DNA of 31,891 bases. It comes from Holosporales bacterium (lineage in GTDB: Bacteria > Pseudomonadota > Alphaproteobacteria > BNTO01). A program made the translations under genes and the position numbers. This document shows, piece after piece, positions 1 to 7,674 of this stretch; the stretch's first letter is position 1, and each line of letters starts with the position of its first letter. The stretch lies in assembly GCA_031257795.1 (NCBI GenBank), contig JAIRNW010000071.1:1-31891 (forward strand), given 5' to 3'. The notes beneath the pieces were generated by a model that saw only the letters and a list, made by a program, of their open reading frames with translations, was not told where the DNA came from and ran no database searches.

Positions 1-2
1 TG

Positions 3-8
3 TATAAT
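3..8 (+). promoter_or_regulatory. Possible -10 box for the first gene
   Basis: TATAAT lies 32 bases ahead of the preferred ATG at 41. Any -35 element would be outside the window, so this is only half a promoter. Confidence 0.35.
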
Positions 9-40
9 TATCCGTGGGTTGGCATTTTTTTATACGTGCA

Positions 41-1060
41 ATGACTGAACTGTTGGATCCAAAGCTGGATTATATTTTTAAGACGATTTTCGGCTCAGAC
101 GACAGAAAGCCGCTGCTGATTTCGTTTTTGAATGCGTTATTCAAAGGGCATCCGCACATCAAGAGCCTAACGCTTGGGAATACAGATATTCCAAAGATTC
201 TGAAAGATAACAAAGGCAATCGTTTGGACATCAAAGCAACAAGCGATGATGGTACGATTTTAAATATCGAGATACAGTGCAAGAATACTGGCGAAATCCC
301 TGAGCGAGCCCTCCAATACACGGCGAACATGATGCCGGAAATAGTGTACACCGGCCAATCTTATAAGGGGCCGCGCGTGATCTCGATCTGGATTTTGGGC
401 GAGAATGTAACTGATCGCCTTGATCCTATCAATGAAGCGTATATGACGTTTCAGCCAGGGAAGCTCTCACCTCACGAAATAATGGTGGATTCTGTTCGTA
501 TCTTTTTTATTGAGCTGCCGAAATTTAATCCGAAAAACGAAGATGCACAGGATGTGCTGACGGCGTGGCTGGCTTTTCTAAAGGACCCTGTGCTTATGGA
601 TAAGGTGTTCTTGAAGGAAAGAGAAGTTCAAGAAGCGCTGGAGACGTTGCAATACATCAGCGCTGACGATGATGTGCGGGCGATAGCGGATCTGCGTCGG
701 AAAACGATCAACGATTATAATAGCGGGATGACCGTTGCAAGAGAGACGGGGCTTGCTGAAGGCAGAGCTGAAGGCAGAGCTGAGGGGCTCGCTGAAGGCA
801 AAGCCAAAGGGCTCGCTGAAGGCAAAGCTGAAGGCAGAGCTGAAGGCAGAGCTGAAGGCAGAGCTGAAGGCAGAGCTGAGGGCGAAGCCAAAGGCAAAGC
901 TGAAGGCAAAGCTGAAGGCAAAGCTGAAGGCAAAGCTGAGGGCGAAGCTAAGAAGGCACGAGAAACCGCATTGGTTATGCTGGCGAAGGGCTTGGATATT
1001 GACATAATCTGCGATTGCGTAGGCCTATCAATCGAAGAAGTCAAATCGCTGAAAAAGTAG
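41..1060 (+). CDS. Rpn-family recombination-promoting nuclease / putative transposase (PD-(D/E)XK)
   Basis: The N-terminus MTELLDPKLDYIFKTIFG is typical of the Rpn/PD-(D/E)XK transposase family, which promotes RecA-independent recombination. I prefer the ATG at 41, where the family begins; an in-frame start at 14 would add nine atypical residues. The nuclease core is visible as RLDIKA (D63) followed by the IEIQ strand (E77, Q79). Residues ~235-305 are an AEG(R/K) tetrapeptide array, followed by a short helical tail (MLAKGLDIDIICDCVGLS) usual for the family. Length (339 aa) is normal. It stands alone, and the next ~180 bases are a palindromic repeat. Function is inferred from family resemblance; whether it acts on the local repeats is unknown. 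Confidence 0.85.
   Translation: MTELLDPKLDYIFKTIFGSDDRKPLLISFLNALFKGHPHIKSLTLGNTDIPKILKDNKGNRLDIKATSDDGTILNIEIQCKNTGEIPERALQYTANMMPEIVYTGQSYKGPRVISIWILGENVTDRLDPINEAYMTFQPGKLSPHEIMVDSVRIFFIELPKFNPKNEDAQDVLTAWLAFLKDPVLMDKVFLKEREVQEALETLQYISADDDVRAIADLRRKTINDYNSGMTVARETGLAEGRAEGRAEGLAEGKAKGLAEGKAEGRAEGRAEGRAEGRAEGEAKGKAEGKAEGKAEGKAEGEAKKARETALVMLAKGLDIDIICDCVGLSIEEVKSLKK
752..951 (+). repeat. 12-bp tandem repeat inside the Rpn gene
   Basis: About sixteen copies of a 12-bp unit (GCTGAAGGCAGA or the AAA/GAG variants) encode AEGR/AEGK. The unit is a multiple of three, so copy-number change keeps the frame. AEG repeats before the C-terminal helix are common in this nuclease family and form a charged linker. 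Confidence 0.9.
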
Positions 1061-1081
1061 TCCAATAAGTAATTATACTCC

Positions 1082-1240
1082 GTCACCGAAGGAATTGGGT
1101 GCAGGAGACACGTAGCATAGACGAATAGCTGCGTAAACGTACTGCTCGAGCCGAGCAACTTCGGGAGCCCTTCGAAGCCGCAGACTTTGTTGTGGGCCGA
1201 ATCGGCAAATCATCAAATTTTTGTCACTTGGAGCGGAAAG
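1082..1240. repeat. Palindromic element, arm type A on both sides
   Basis: It fills the gap between the Rpn gene and hisS. Read on the minus strand it starts CCAAGTGACAAAAATTTG and carries AACAAAGTCTGCGGC, the core GCTCGAGCAGTACGTTTACG and CTACGTGTCTCCT, matching the copy at 10374-10568 over most of its length. It has no coding potential. Confidence 0.8.
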
Positions 1241-1259
1241 CCAAAGATAGGAGCACATT

Positions 1260-2612
1260 ATGTCACAACCTTTTAACACTGTGCGCGGGATGCGCGATAT
1301 CGTTGGCGAAAATGCCAGACAGTATCATTCAATCATAAGGAAACTCTCGGATATAGCCATTTCGTACGGCTACTCGCCGCTTGAAACCCCGCTGCTTGAG
1401 TACACATCGCTGTTCCAAAAAGGAATTGGAGACGAAACGGACGTTGTCGGAAAGGAAATGTTCACGTTCGTAGACCGCTCTGGCCACAGTGTTTCCCTGC
1501 GTCCGGAGGGCACGTCATCGGCGGTTAGAGCCCTAATAACAAACTCCTTGACGCAAAACCTCCCACAAAAATGGTTTTACTACGGCCCCATGTTCCGCTA
1601 CGACCGCCCGCAAAAAGGTCGATTCCGCCAGTTTTACCAATTCGGCTTGGAATTTTTCGGCTCGGATAATCATTTAAGCGATATAGAGCTTATTTGTCTC
1701 ATAAAAGAGGCTTTTGCAACGCTACAAATTCCAGTTGCTTTTAAAATAAATACGGTTGGAGACGAGGAATCGCGTGCTGACTTCAAACTAAAATTGGTAG
1801 AATATTTGTCTAAATATGAAAATGATCTTTCAGAAGATAGTGTGCGGCGTTTGCACAGCAATCCCTTGAGAATCCTGGATTCTAAGTCAGCTGTGGACCA
1901 AGAAATTTGTAGCAATGGGCCGAAGATTCAGGATTCGCTATCTGCTGAGGCGAAGTGTTTTTTTGAAAAAGTGCGCAAATCCTTACAAGAGATGGAATTT
2001 GATTTTATTGAAGACTCGTCGCTGGTTAGGGGCTTAGATTACTATGATCACACGGTCTTTGAATTTGTGGGACAAACTAGTGGCTTAACTCTGTGCGGCG
2101 GAGGTCGGTACAATAGGCTTGTTGGACAGTTTGGCGGCCCGCGAATCCCGGCAGTCGGCTGCGCTTTCGGGATTGACAGATTGATCCTCGAAGGGGCATC
2201 AAGCGGCGCGGCAAAGGCGATCATCGGGGTTATTGGAGTGGAAGAAAACGACATGGTTGCAACAATGAAACTTTCATGCGAACTTCATATAGAGGGGGTT
2301 GTAACTATTTGTCCAATGCAGGAATCTTTTTCGAAAAGACTAAAATATTGCGATAAAGTCGGAGCGTTATGCGCCTTTATACTTGGTGGAGAAGAAAGAA
2401 AGCAGAATAAGGTAAAAATGAAGATTTTGTGCGACTCCCTTGCTGATAAGGTTCTTTCTGAGTCAACTAAACCGGATCTTGCGGGGTTGCACAGAAAATC
2501 TGACACAACTAGCGCCGTCAGAGAATTTCTCTTCGACAAAGCAGAGGCGCGTTCTTTTATCACGAAATATATTTTGCAAGAGAGTTGTAGTGAAGAGCCG
2601 ACGAACAAATAA
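1260..2612 (+). CDS. hisS: Histidine--tRNA ligase
   Basis: Class II aminoacyl-tRNA synthetase that charges tRNA-His in the cytoplasm. The N-terminus FNTVRGMRDIVGENARQY is the HisRS signature. Motif 2 is at residues ~105-130 (RYDRPQKGRFRQFYQ), the histidine-binding segment LVRGLDYYDHTVFEF at ~255-269, and motif 3 at ~298-310 (AVGCAFGIDRLIL). The C-terminal anticodon-binding domain is recognisable but divergent (KRLKYCDKVGALCAFILGGEE). Length (450 aa) is usual. AGGAG at 1249-1253 sits 6 bases before the ATG. The 3' end overlaps the likely start of the next gene by 23 bases. Confidence 0.97.
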   Translation: MSQPFNTVRGMRDIVGENARQYHSIIRKLSDIAISYGYSPLETPLLEYTSLFQKGIGDETDVVGKEMFTFVDRSGHSVSLRPEGTSSAVRALITNSLTQNLPQKWFYYGPMFRYDRPQKGRFRQFYQFGLEFFGSDNHLSDIELICLIKEAFATLQIPVAFKINTVGDEESRADFKLKLVEYLSKYENDLSEDSVRRLHSNPLRILDSKSAVDQEICSNGPKIQDSLSAEAKCFFEKVRKSLQEMEFDFIEDSSLVRGLDYYDHTVFEFVGQTSGLTLCGGGRYNRLVGQFGGPRIPAVGCAFGIDRLILEGASSGAAKAIIGVIGVEENDMVATMKLSCELHIEGVVTICPMQESFSKRLKYCDKVGALCAFILGGEERKQNKVKMKILCDSLADKVLSESTKPDLAGLHRKSDTTSAVREFLFDKAEARSFITKYILQESCSEEPTNK

Positions 2613-3720
2613 ACTTTTTGTGGCTGGGTATACTTATGAATCAGGGCCCAGAAGCAACGACCCCACAAACTTTTTGTGGCTGTGTACAAACTTTTTGTGC
2701 TTTTGTACGGTATTAACTGGCTGCTCGTCCGTCAAATCAATCCTAGGCTTCGATCATGTTGGTCCAGATGAGTTCAGCGTTGTTCCACTCGCGCCGCTTA
2801 GTATTCCTAAAAATGTCGACGCCGTCCAAACCAGCGACAAAACAACCGACGCCAAATCTGATTCAGCCAAAGAAGCAAAAAAAGACACTGTAAGTGACGA
2901 ACAGAAAAATAAAAAGGTAGACAACGCGGCAAGTAAAGCGGAGACAACCCGCAAAACCGACGAAGCCAGCGATAGTGGAAAAGAGCCGCAAATTATTGTT
3001 AGTCACGAGTCTGATTACAAACCCAAAAAGGCACCTGAAGAGCCTGCACAAACAAAGGAAAGCAAGAATAATGCCGTTCACACTTCTTCCGACAGCACCA
3101 AAAAATTGGAAGCTAGTGTAGAGCCGCCGTATAAATTCTTAAATTTAATAGAGGCAAAAGCCCGCGTTGTGAGTGTTGCCAATAGTCAAAGCAAAGAGGT
3201 TGTTCCTGAAGTGACTCCTCAAGCAAATGAACAGCTGCCACCATCATCTGAGAAAACCACGAAAAACTCCCCAGAAGAGCAAAACGAGATTCCAAACGAG
3301 CAGAGCGAGACACATGCGAAGCGCGTGGTGAAAACCGTGAGCGAAACGAGCCATTCGAAGCGAAAGGTGCGGCTCAAAAAGCTCTCGCATACAAGAAAAA
3401 CCAAAACGCCACCACATACAAGAAAATCCCAAAAGCGTACACTCCCTCCGCGCGTTCCGCCTCAAAAGGCAGAAGAGGAAAGCCTACAGACCCTACAGGC
3501 TCAATTGCAATGTGTTAATTTAGAAATTAAACGAAGAAATCAACTAGCTGGCTCGCCACCAAACTCACAAAGAAAGAGAACAAAAGTCAGGAAGAGGAGG
3601 GGGCCTCTCTTCTTCTGCAAAAAAAGAGTTATCTCTAAGCGCATGAAAAGAAAAGCCACGAGAAAGCACGTCCGCCTTGCCAGCAAACCAAAGATAGTAA
3701 ATACGAGCGCCTCTAATTAG
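2590..3720 (+). CDS. BamF-like (DUF3035) lipoprotein with a long charged extension
   Basis: A lipobox (TVLTGCSS, Cys at base 2722) is followed by LGFDHVGPDEFSVVPLAPLS, which resembles the start of the alphaproteobacterial DUF3035/BamF proteins of the outer-membrane beta-barrel assembly machine. After that short module the protein is ~270 residues of low-complexity K/E/S/T-rich sequence ending in a very basic tail (RKRTKVRKRRG). There is no ATG near the lipobox. The best start is GTG 2590, overlapping hisS, with AAGAGAG 5 bases upstream. Much of the signal peptide (NKLFVAGY, TNFLWLCTNFLCFCT) is translated from arm-A repeats (AAACTTTTTGTGGCTG). BamF assignment is moderate; the extension has no known function. 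Confidence 0.6.
   Translation: MKSRRTNKLFVAGYTYESGPRSNDPTNFLWLCTNFLCFCTVLTGCSSVKSILGFDHVGPDEFSVVPLAPLSIPKNVDAVQTSDKTTDAKSDSAKEAKKDTVSDEQKNKKVDNAASKAETTRKTDEASDSGKEPQIIVSHESDYKPKKAPEEPAQTKESKNNAVHTSSDSTKKLEASVEPPYKFLNLIEAKARVVSVANSQSKEVVPEVTPQANEQLPPSSEKTTKNSPEEQNEIPNEQSETHAKRVVKTVSETSHSKRKVRLKKLSHTRKTKTPPHTRKSQKRTLPPRVPPQKAEEESLQTLQAQLQCVNLEIKRRNQLAGSPPNSQRKRTKVRKRRGPLFFCKKRVISKRMKRKATRKHVRLASKPKIVNTSASN
2611..2711. repeat. Arm-A repeat fragments inside a signal peptide
   Basis: AAACTTTTTGTGGCTG occurs at 2611 and again at 2668, with a third partial AAACTTTTTGTGCTTTTG at 2689. These are the CTTTTTGTG ends of type-A elements. They lie wholly within the coding sequence of the BamF-like lipoprotein, just before its lipobox. 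Confidence 0.75.
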
Positions 3721-3734
3721 ATCCAAACTCAACG

Positions 3735-3795
3735 CACTACTCGAGCCGAGCACCTGATCGACGCCCCCACAGTTCACTTGTGATTAGCTATAGAG
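3735..3795. repeat. Truncated palindromic element with arm D
   Basis: CTACTCGAGCCGAGCA (core) is followed by CCCACAGTTCACTTGTGATTAGCTATAG, which is split here as arm D (TTCACTTGTGAT, then TAGCTATAG). The left half of the element is missing. Confidence 0.6.
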
Positions 3796-3900
3796 CCGTG
3801 ATATATCAGGTAACTCGCCATCACGGTGTTCTTTGCCTTGAGCGCCAGCCCTAACGACTAACGGCGTTTCGCCAGACCAATTTTTCACATCGCAATTCTT

Positions 3901-3929
3901 TTGTGATTGAGTGTGGATTATGATTAAAA
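3901..3929 (+). promoter_or_regulatory. Possible sigma-70 promoter for the HIT-tolR genes
   Basis: TTGTGA (3901-3906), a 17-base spacer, and TTAAAA (3924-3929) lie 28 bases before the HIT start. The match is moderate. Confidence 0.35.
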
Positions 3930-3956
3930 TGGGCGTACGTTGCAATAATTGAGGTA

Positions 3957-4316
3957 ATGATGGACACGCCTTACGATAAAGACAATGTTTTTGCGAAGAT
4001 TTTAAGGAAAGAAATCGGCTGTTCTGCTGTTTTAGAGAACGACTGCGGGCTGGCCTTTCATGATATAAACAAAAAGGCCCCCGTGCACGTCCTGGCGATC
4101 CCCAAGGGGGAGTTCACGGATTTCTACGATTTTCACACTAGGGCCACGCAGGAACGTGTTCTCAAATTTTACAGTTTCGTTAATGAAGTTATTAAGGTTT
4201 TGGGGCTGAGCGTTGGTGGCTTTAAGTTAATTACAAACTGCGGGAAGGCGTCTGGACAGGAAGTTTTCCACTACCATATTCACATACTTGGTGGAGGAGA
4301 AGGGAATGACGCCTGA
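3957..4316 (+). CDS. HIT-family (HinT-like) nucleotide hydrolase
   Basis: Histidine-triad protein of 119 aa, the usual HinT size. The family hydrolyses purine nucleoside phosphoramidates and related adenylylated compounds. The catalytic triad motif HYHIHILGG is at residues 105-113 (His105, His107, His109) and the N-terminal block DNVFAKILRKEIGCSAVLEN is typical. Two adjacent ATGs exist. GAGG (3951-3954) is better spaced (5 bases) for ATG 3960 than for 3957, so the true protein may lack the first Met. tolR begins 26 bases downstream, suggesting co-transcription. Confidence 0.92.
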   Translation: MMDTPYDKDNVFAKILRKEIGCSAVLENDCGLAFHDINKKAPVHVLAIPKGEFTDFYDFHTRATQERVLKFYSFVNEVIKVLGLSVGGFKLITNCGKASGQEVFHYHIHILGGGEGNDA

Positions 4317-4342
4317 ACAGCCTCACATAGGAGAAGGGAATA

Positions 4343-4771
4343 ATGATTAGAACAGCGCGGGATAGCGGACGCGGTCGCTCCATGATCGGCTGCCCGCAGA
4401 ACAGCACTATAAATGTGACCCCTCTGGTCGACGTCATGATGGTGTTGCTGATTATTTTTATGATAACCGCGCCCATGATGACCGTTAGTATCGACGTCAA
4501 TTTGCCGAACTCCTCCAAAGCACAATCAAAAACGATTGACGGAGACCAATTGATCGTTTCAATCGATCAAAATGGCGATATTTTCCTGCAGGATTCTAAA
4601 ACCCCAGAGGACCAATTCATCAAGAAGATCACGGCAATTGTCAGAAAGAATAAACATGCCGTTGTGTTTGTGCGCGGAGATAAAGATTTGAAATACGAGA
4701 GGGTGATGAAGGTTGTGGATATGATAAAGGAGTGCGGAGTTGCGCAGGTCTCACTTGTGGCCAATCAGTGA
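4343..4771 (+). CDS. tolR: TolR/ExbD-type biopolymer transport protein
   Basis: One transmembrane helix (residues ~28-48) carries the key proton-path aspartate in TPLVDVMMVLLIIFM (Asp30), matching the TolR/ExbD motif. A ~95-residue periplasmic domain ends in VMKVVDMIKECGVAQVSLV, the usual C-terminus. TolR works with TolQ and TolA to couple the proton motive force to outer-membrane constriction at division. tolA follows after a palindromic element, but tolQ is not upstream, where it would be expected. GGAGAAGGG lies 5 bases before the ATG; a near-identical GGAGAAGGGAATGA occurs just upstream at the 3' end of the HIT gene, suggesting a small local duplication. Confidence 0.9.
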   Translation: MIRTARDSGRGRSMIGCPQNSTINVTPLVDVMMVLLIIFMITAPMMTVSIDVNLPNSSKAQSKTIDGDQLIVSIDQNGDIFLQDSKTPEDQFIKKITAIVRKNKHAVVFVRGDKDLKYERVMKVVDMIKECGVAQVSLVANQ

Positions 4772-4779
4772 CTGCGCCG

Positions 4780-4889
4780 AACTCACAATCTTTTTGCGAC
4801 AGTTATGCACAGTCATCGAAAGAGTTGAGGGCAGTAGACACGTAGCACAGGCGAAGAGTTGCGTACACGTACGGCATGTCAACGGGTTC
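4780..4889. repeat. Chimeric palindromic element, A-like left side, B right arm
   Basis: ACAATCTTTTTGCGACAG (A-like) and core sequence GACACGTAGCACAGGCGAAG with CGTACACGTACGG are followed by ATGTCAACGGGTT, the end of a type-B arm. It lies between tolR and tolA. Confidence 0.6.
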
Positions 4890-4915
4890 TAAATTAGATA
4901 AGCTGGAAAAAAGTG

Positions 4916-5920
4916 ATGGAAAGCATAAAAAGATCATTTTGGGTGTCGTTTTTTTTGCATGTGTTGGTTTTCGTGATATTTTCGCTGTCGCTTCCAACAA
5001 TTAAGCGACGCCCTCCAAAGGAGACAGAAACTCACCGATTCGTTGTGGACTTCGTAAAAATGAGTCCCAAGAGCACGGCCCCTGTGCTTTCCCCGCAAAC
5101 CGTCGCTTCTCAGAAAAAGGACGTGAAAAAAGAAAAAAGGCCCCCTGAGACTCCAACTAACCTCGAAGCCGCCGCCTCTGCCCCTCCGAAAGTGCCAACA
5201 AAGGCTAAGGTAGAAGACGCCAAGGCTAAAGCTGCAAAGCAAGTGCAACACACTGAAAAGCAGGCTCTTGCACATAAATCGGAAAAGACCGCGGCCGTGG
5301 CTAAAGACAAGCCCAAAGCCGCCCTTAAGCCGGCTTCAGCTGATCCCAAAAAACAGGCGAAACCAGCAGAGGAAGCCAAGGTAGAGGCGGCAAAGACTAG
5401 CAAGAAAGTGACCAACACGGCGGCTAATAAGGCAAAGCAGCCCGCTGCTTCACACCCACAAACCACCAACAAGGCGAAAGTCAATCTTTCCCCCAAGGGA
5501 GTTGCAAGATCCGTGAGCGATCTTTTGAGCAAACAAAAGAAAACGCAGCCGGGCCTTTCCAATAACGCAGCCATTGCAGAAACGCTTGGCCCAGAGCTCA
5601 CTGGAACGGCCATCGATATTCTAAATAAGCACATGAAGCGCTTCTGGAATATGCCGAGTGGCCACAAAAATGCGGCAAACATGATTGTTGAAGTGGAGAT
5701 ATGGGTGAAGCCAGACGGCTGCGTTGAAAAAGCGGAGATCATAGATCAGAGAAGGCTGCGTGACGACAACGAGTTTCGCATCGCGGCGGAGTGCGCCTTG
5801 CGCGCGATTTTGGACCCAGATTGCAGCCCTCTTCCGTTAACTCCAAGGGAATACAAGCAGTTGGCTCACATGATCTTTGTTTTCGACCCGTCTGAGATGT
5901 GCGTGGTATCAACCGCGTAA
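4916..5920 (+). CDS. tolA: TolA-like envelope protein
   Basis: Three-part TolA architecture. There is an N-terminal membrane anchor (residues ~8-28, WVSFFLHVLVFVIFSLS), then a long Ala/Lys/Glu-rich helical stretch (~70-185), then a C-terminal domain (~200-335) containing IDILNKHMKRFWNMPSG, VEVEIWVKPDGCVEKAEI and FRIAAECALRAI, the pattern of alphaproteobacterial TolA/TonB_C domains. It would span the periplasm and link TolQR to Pal/TolB. The start is ATG 4916 (GTG 4913 adds one residue); the ribosome-binding site (CTGGAAAA) is weak. It converges on dnaQ with 6 bases between the stops; tolB and pal do not follow. Confidence 0.85.
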   Translation: MESIKRSFWVSFFLHVLVFVIFSLSLPTIKRRPPKETETHRFVVDFVKMSPKSTAPVLSPQTVASQKKDVKKEKRPPETPTNLEAAASAPPKVPTKAKVEDAKAKAAKQVQHTEKQALAHKSEKTAAVAKDKPKAALKPASADPKKQAKPAEEAKVEAAKTSKKVTNTAANKAKQPAASHPQTTNKAKVNLSPKGVARSVSDLLSKQKKTQPGLSNNAAIAETLGPELTGTAIDILNKHMKRFWNMPSGHKNAANMIVEVEIWVKPDGCVEKAEIIDQRRLRDDNEFRIAAECALRAILDPDCSPLPLTPREYKQLAHMIFVFDPSEMCVVSTA

Positions 5921-5926
5921 CCAAAG

Positions 5927-6706
5927 TCACTCCCTTTTCCAAATAGCATCCTTTATCTTCTTCAGCGCCTCGTCGAAAAGGGAGAGTTCCTCTGCGGAGG
6001 GTTCGAATTTTCTGCGTGGGAAGGAGTTATTGGCGGTTTGGTACAATGCCTGAAGCTTCTCATTCCGCTCTACCCCATGCGCCTCCGCGTCTTGCGCGTC
6101 CGCCGTGCCTCCCTCCATTCTCCAATCAACTCCGGCATCATCGCAGCGCCGATCCGCCTTATCGCCATCCCCAATCTCTAAACTCCTCTGCCGCCCTCCG
6201 CTCAGAGCCAAGTAGACCTCCGCGAGAATGGTAGAGTCAAGGAGGGCTCCGTGTTTCTCTCTTGGAATACGCACATCAAAACGTTTGGCAAGAGCGTCCA
6301 AGGTCGCATTTTGCCCAGGGAATTTTTCCCTAGCTAAGGTGAGAGTGTCTATGGCGCGATCAAAGGGAATTGTTGGCTTGCCGATGTTTTTGAGCTCGAA
6401 GTTAATGAATTGTAAGTCGAATTTCGCATTGTGGATAACAAGCTTGGAAGACTGTATGAAAGATAAGAAATCATCCGCAATGTTTGGAAACGTTGGAAAT
6501 TGCTTCAGAAACTCCGACGTGAGGCCGGTTATCTTGGTGGCCTCTTCTGGAACGTCCCTTTCTGGATTGATGTACGCCTGGAATGTCTTGCCTGTTGGGA
6601 TTTTATTCCACAACTCAACGCACCCAATTTCTACGACTCTGTCTCCCTCGACAACTGAAAGCCCGGTTGTCTCAGTGTCTAACACTACTTCGCGCACGGC
6701 CCACAC
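5927..6706 (-). CDS. dnaQ: DNA polymerase III epsilon subunit (proofreading 3'-5' exonuclease)
   Basis: DEDDh exonuclease. ExoI is DTETTGL (Asp10, Glu12), ExoII HNAKFDLQF (Asp97), ExoIII HGALLDSTILAEVY (His152, Asp157), so all catalytic residues are present. The 259-aa length is close to the family norm. The C-terminal RKFEPSAEELSLFDEALKKI segment corresponds to the region that contacts the polymerase alpha subunit. The start is a GTG (MWAVREVV); no ATG lies nearby and the ribosome-binding site is weak. From general knowledge, dnaQ and secB are often neighbours in alphaproteobacteria; here they are ~2.2 kb apart, separated by a repeat and two accessory genes. Confidence 0.95.
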   Translation of the reverse strand: MWAVREVVLDTETTGLSVVEGDRVVEIGCVELWNKIPTGKTFQAYINPERDVPEEATKITGLTSEFLKQFPTFPNIADDFLSFIQSSKLVIHNAKFDLQFINFELKNIGKPTIPFDRAIDTLTLAREKFPGQNATLDALAKRFDVRIPREKHGALLDSTILAEVYLALSGGRQRSLEIGDGDKADRRCDDAGVDWRMEGGTADAQDAEAHGVERNEKLQALYQTANNSFPRRKFEPSAEELSLFDEALKKIKDAIWKRE

Positions 6707-6758
6707 AAGAAAAAAATCTCACGAGCGAGAGGATATCATATGTTTATTGCCGAAAACA

Positions 6759-6874
6759 CCAAGTCACAAAAAGAATCGGGAGCAGGAGCCTCGAAGCGCA
6801 GAAGCGCAGCGTACTTGTGGTACGTGAGCATTCGAGCATCGCGGCGACGAACTCCCAAACTTTTTGTGACTTGG
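6759..6874. repeat. Intact palindromic element, arms A/A
   Basis: Perfect 15-bp terminal inverted repeats, CCAAGTCACAAAAAG (6759-6773) and CTTTTTGTGACTTGG (6860-6874), bound a 116-bp element. The core reads GAAGCGCAGAAGCGCAGCG, then TACTTGTGGTACGTGAGC and ATTCGAGC. It is the cleanest type-A copy and lies between the dnaQ start and the XRE gene. Confidence 0.85.
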
Positions 6875-7003
6875 TATGCCGTTGCTTTACAAGGTTGCAG
6901 TATTTTCGTACGGTTAATGCGTGATTGCTTGTGTACTTCAGGTTGTGAATATGCCAAGTTACCAAGGCTTGGTTGTCACTAGACTTATTACGTCCTCGAG
7001 AAA

Positions 7004-7615
7004 ATGGAGTCCCGCATGGAGCAAGCGAAGTTAAATAAAAGATCGAAAGTAAACATAAATGAAAAAATAGGGAGATTAATACGCCAGAGGAGAAAGGAGC
7101 TTTGCCTAACGCAAAGGGACCTCGCCGACAAACTGGACGTTAGCGCGCAACAAATACAAAAATACGAAAAAGGCGTGAATGTTTTGAACCTACAGCGCCT
7201 TCTGGAAATCAACGAAGCGCTAGTTATCCCGCCAACTTACCTTTTCCTAGAAGCAACCTACAAACCCGCCTCGCGGTTGAACGAAGATGGTGAGCAATTC
7301 ATAAAAACGGCGGCGTCCAGCCCGATTTCTGTTCAGGAGGTTGACAATTTCTTGCACAATTTTTTTTCTCTAAAAACGGAAAGCCAGAGGAGCATAATAG
7401 TTCTGGTTAACGATTTGGCAAACCGCTCTAATGATGGCAATTGTGGTAAGACCGTTGATGGTAGTTGTGGCAAAGCCGTTGAGGGCAATCGTGGCAAAGC
7501 CGTTGAGGGCAATCGTGATAAGGCCGTGGGAAAAGGCTTGGGAATTGACCGCCGGCAAAAAACAAAATCTCCAGCCAAACCGACGAAGATTACCTCACGC
7601 CGCAAAAAGAGTTGA
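7004..7615 (+). CDS. XRE-family helix-turn-helix regulator with an 8-residue repeat tail
   Basis: Cro/CI-type HTH at residues ~20-78: IGRLIRQRRKELCLTQRDLA, then LDVSAQQIQKYEKGVNVL. The middle region is helical. Residues ~145-176 are four imperfect copies of GNxGKAVE, and the C-terminus is basic (PTKITSRRKKS). Compact alphaproteobacterial XRE regulators of this kind often lack the repeat. The target is unknown. It is divergent from dnaQ and convergent with the following secreted gene. The start ATG 7004 has a weak upstream purine run; ATG 7016 is an alternative. Confidence 0.85.
   Translation: MESRMEQAKLNKRSKVNINEKIGRLIRQRRKELCLTQRDLADKLDVSAQQIQKYEKGVNVLNLQRLLEINEALVIPPTYLFLEATYKPASRLNEDGEQFIKTAASSPISVQEVDNFLHNFFSLKTESQRSIIVLVNDLANRSNDGNCGKTVDGSCGKAVEGNRGKAVEGNRDKAVGKGLGIDRRQKTKSPAKPTKITSRRKKS
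7436..7531 (+). repeat. 24-bp tandem repeat, four units, in the XRE gene
   Basis: Units at 7436-7459, 7460-7483, 7484-7507 and 7508-7531 each encode eight residues (GNCGKTVD, GSCGKAVE, GNRGKAVE, GNRDKAVG). The last unit is the most degenerate. Confidence 0.9.
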
Positions 7616-7674
7616 AGGATTTACCGTGGTTTTGCCTGTCGTCTTGCCTACTCCGCCTGCGCCCGTTGCTCCGC

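Noticed and set aside
735..1158. Long open frames on both strands over the AEG repeat (Lys/Ala/Leu-rich on plus, Pro/Ser/Ala-rich on minus)
   Set aside because: They are shadows of the 12-bp repeat within the Rpn gene; a repeat unit divisible by three keeps other frames open.
5110..5742. 210-codon minus-strand frame opposite tolA
   Set aside because: Its composition mirrors the Ala/Lys-rich tolA coil and it has no ribosome-binding site or motif.
6228..6827. 199-codon plus-strand frame opposite dnaQ
   Set aside because: Antisense to a well-supported exonuclease; its 3' part runs into a repeat element.
7436..7531. Regularly spaced repeats as a possible CRISPR array
   Set aside because: Units are contiguous 24-mers in a reading frame, with no spacers.
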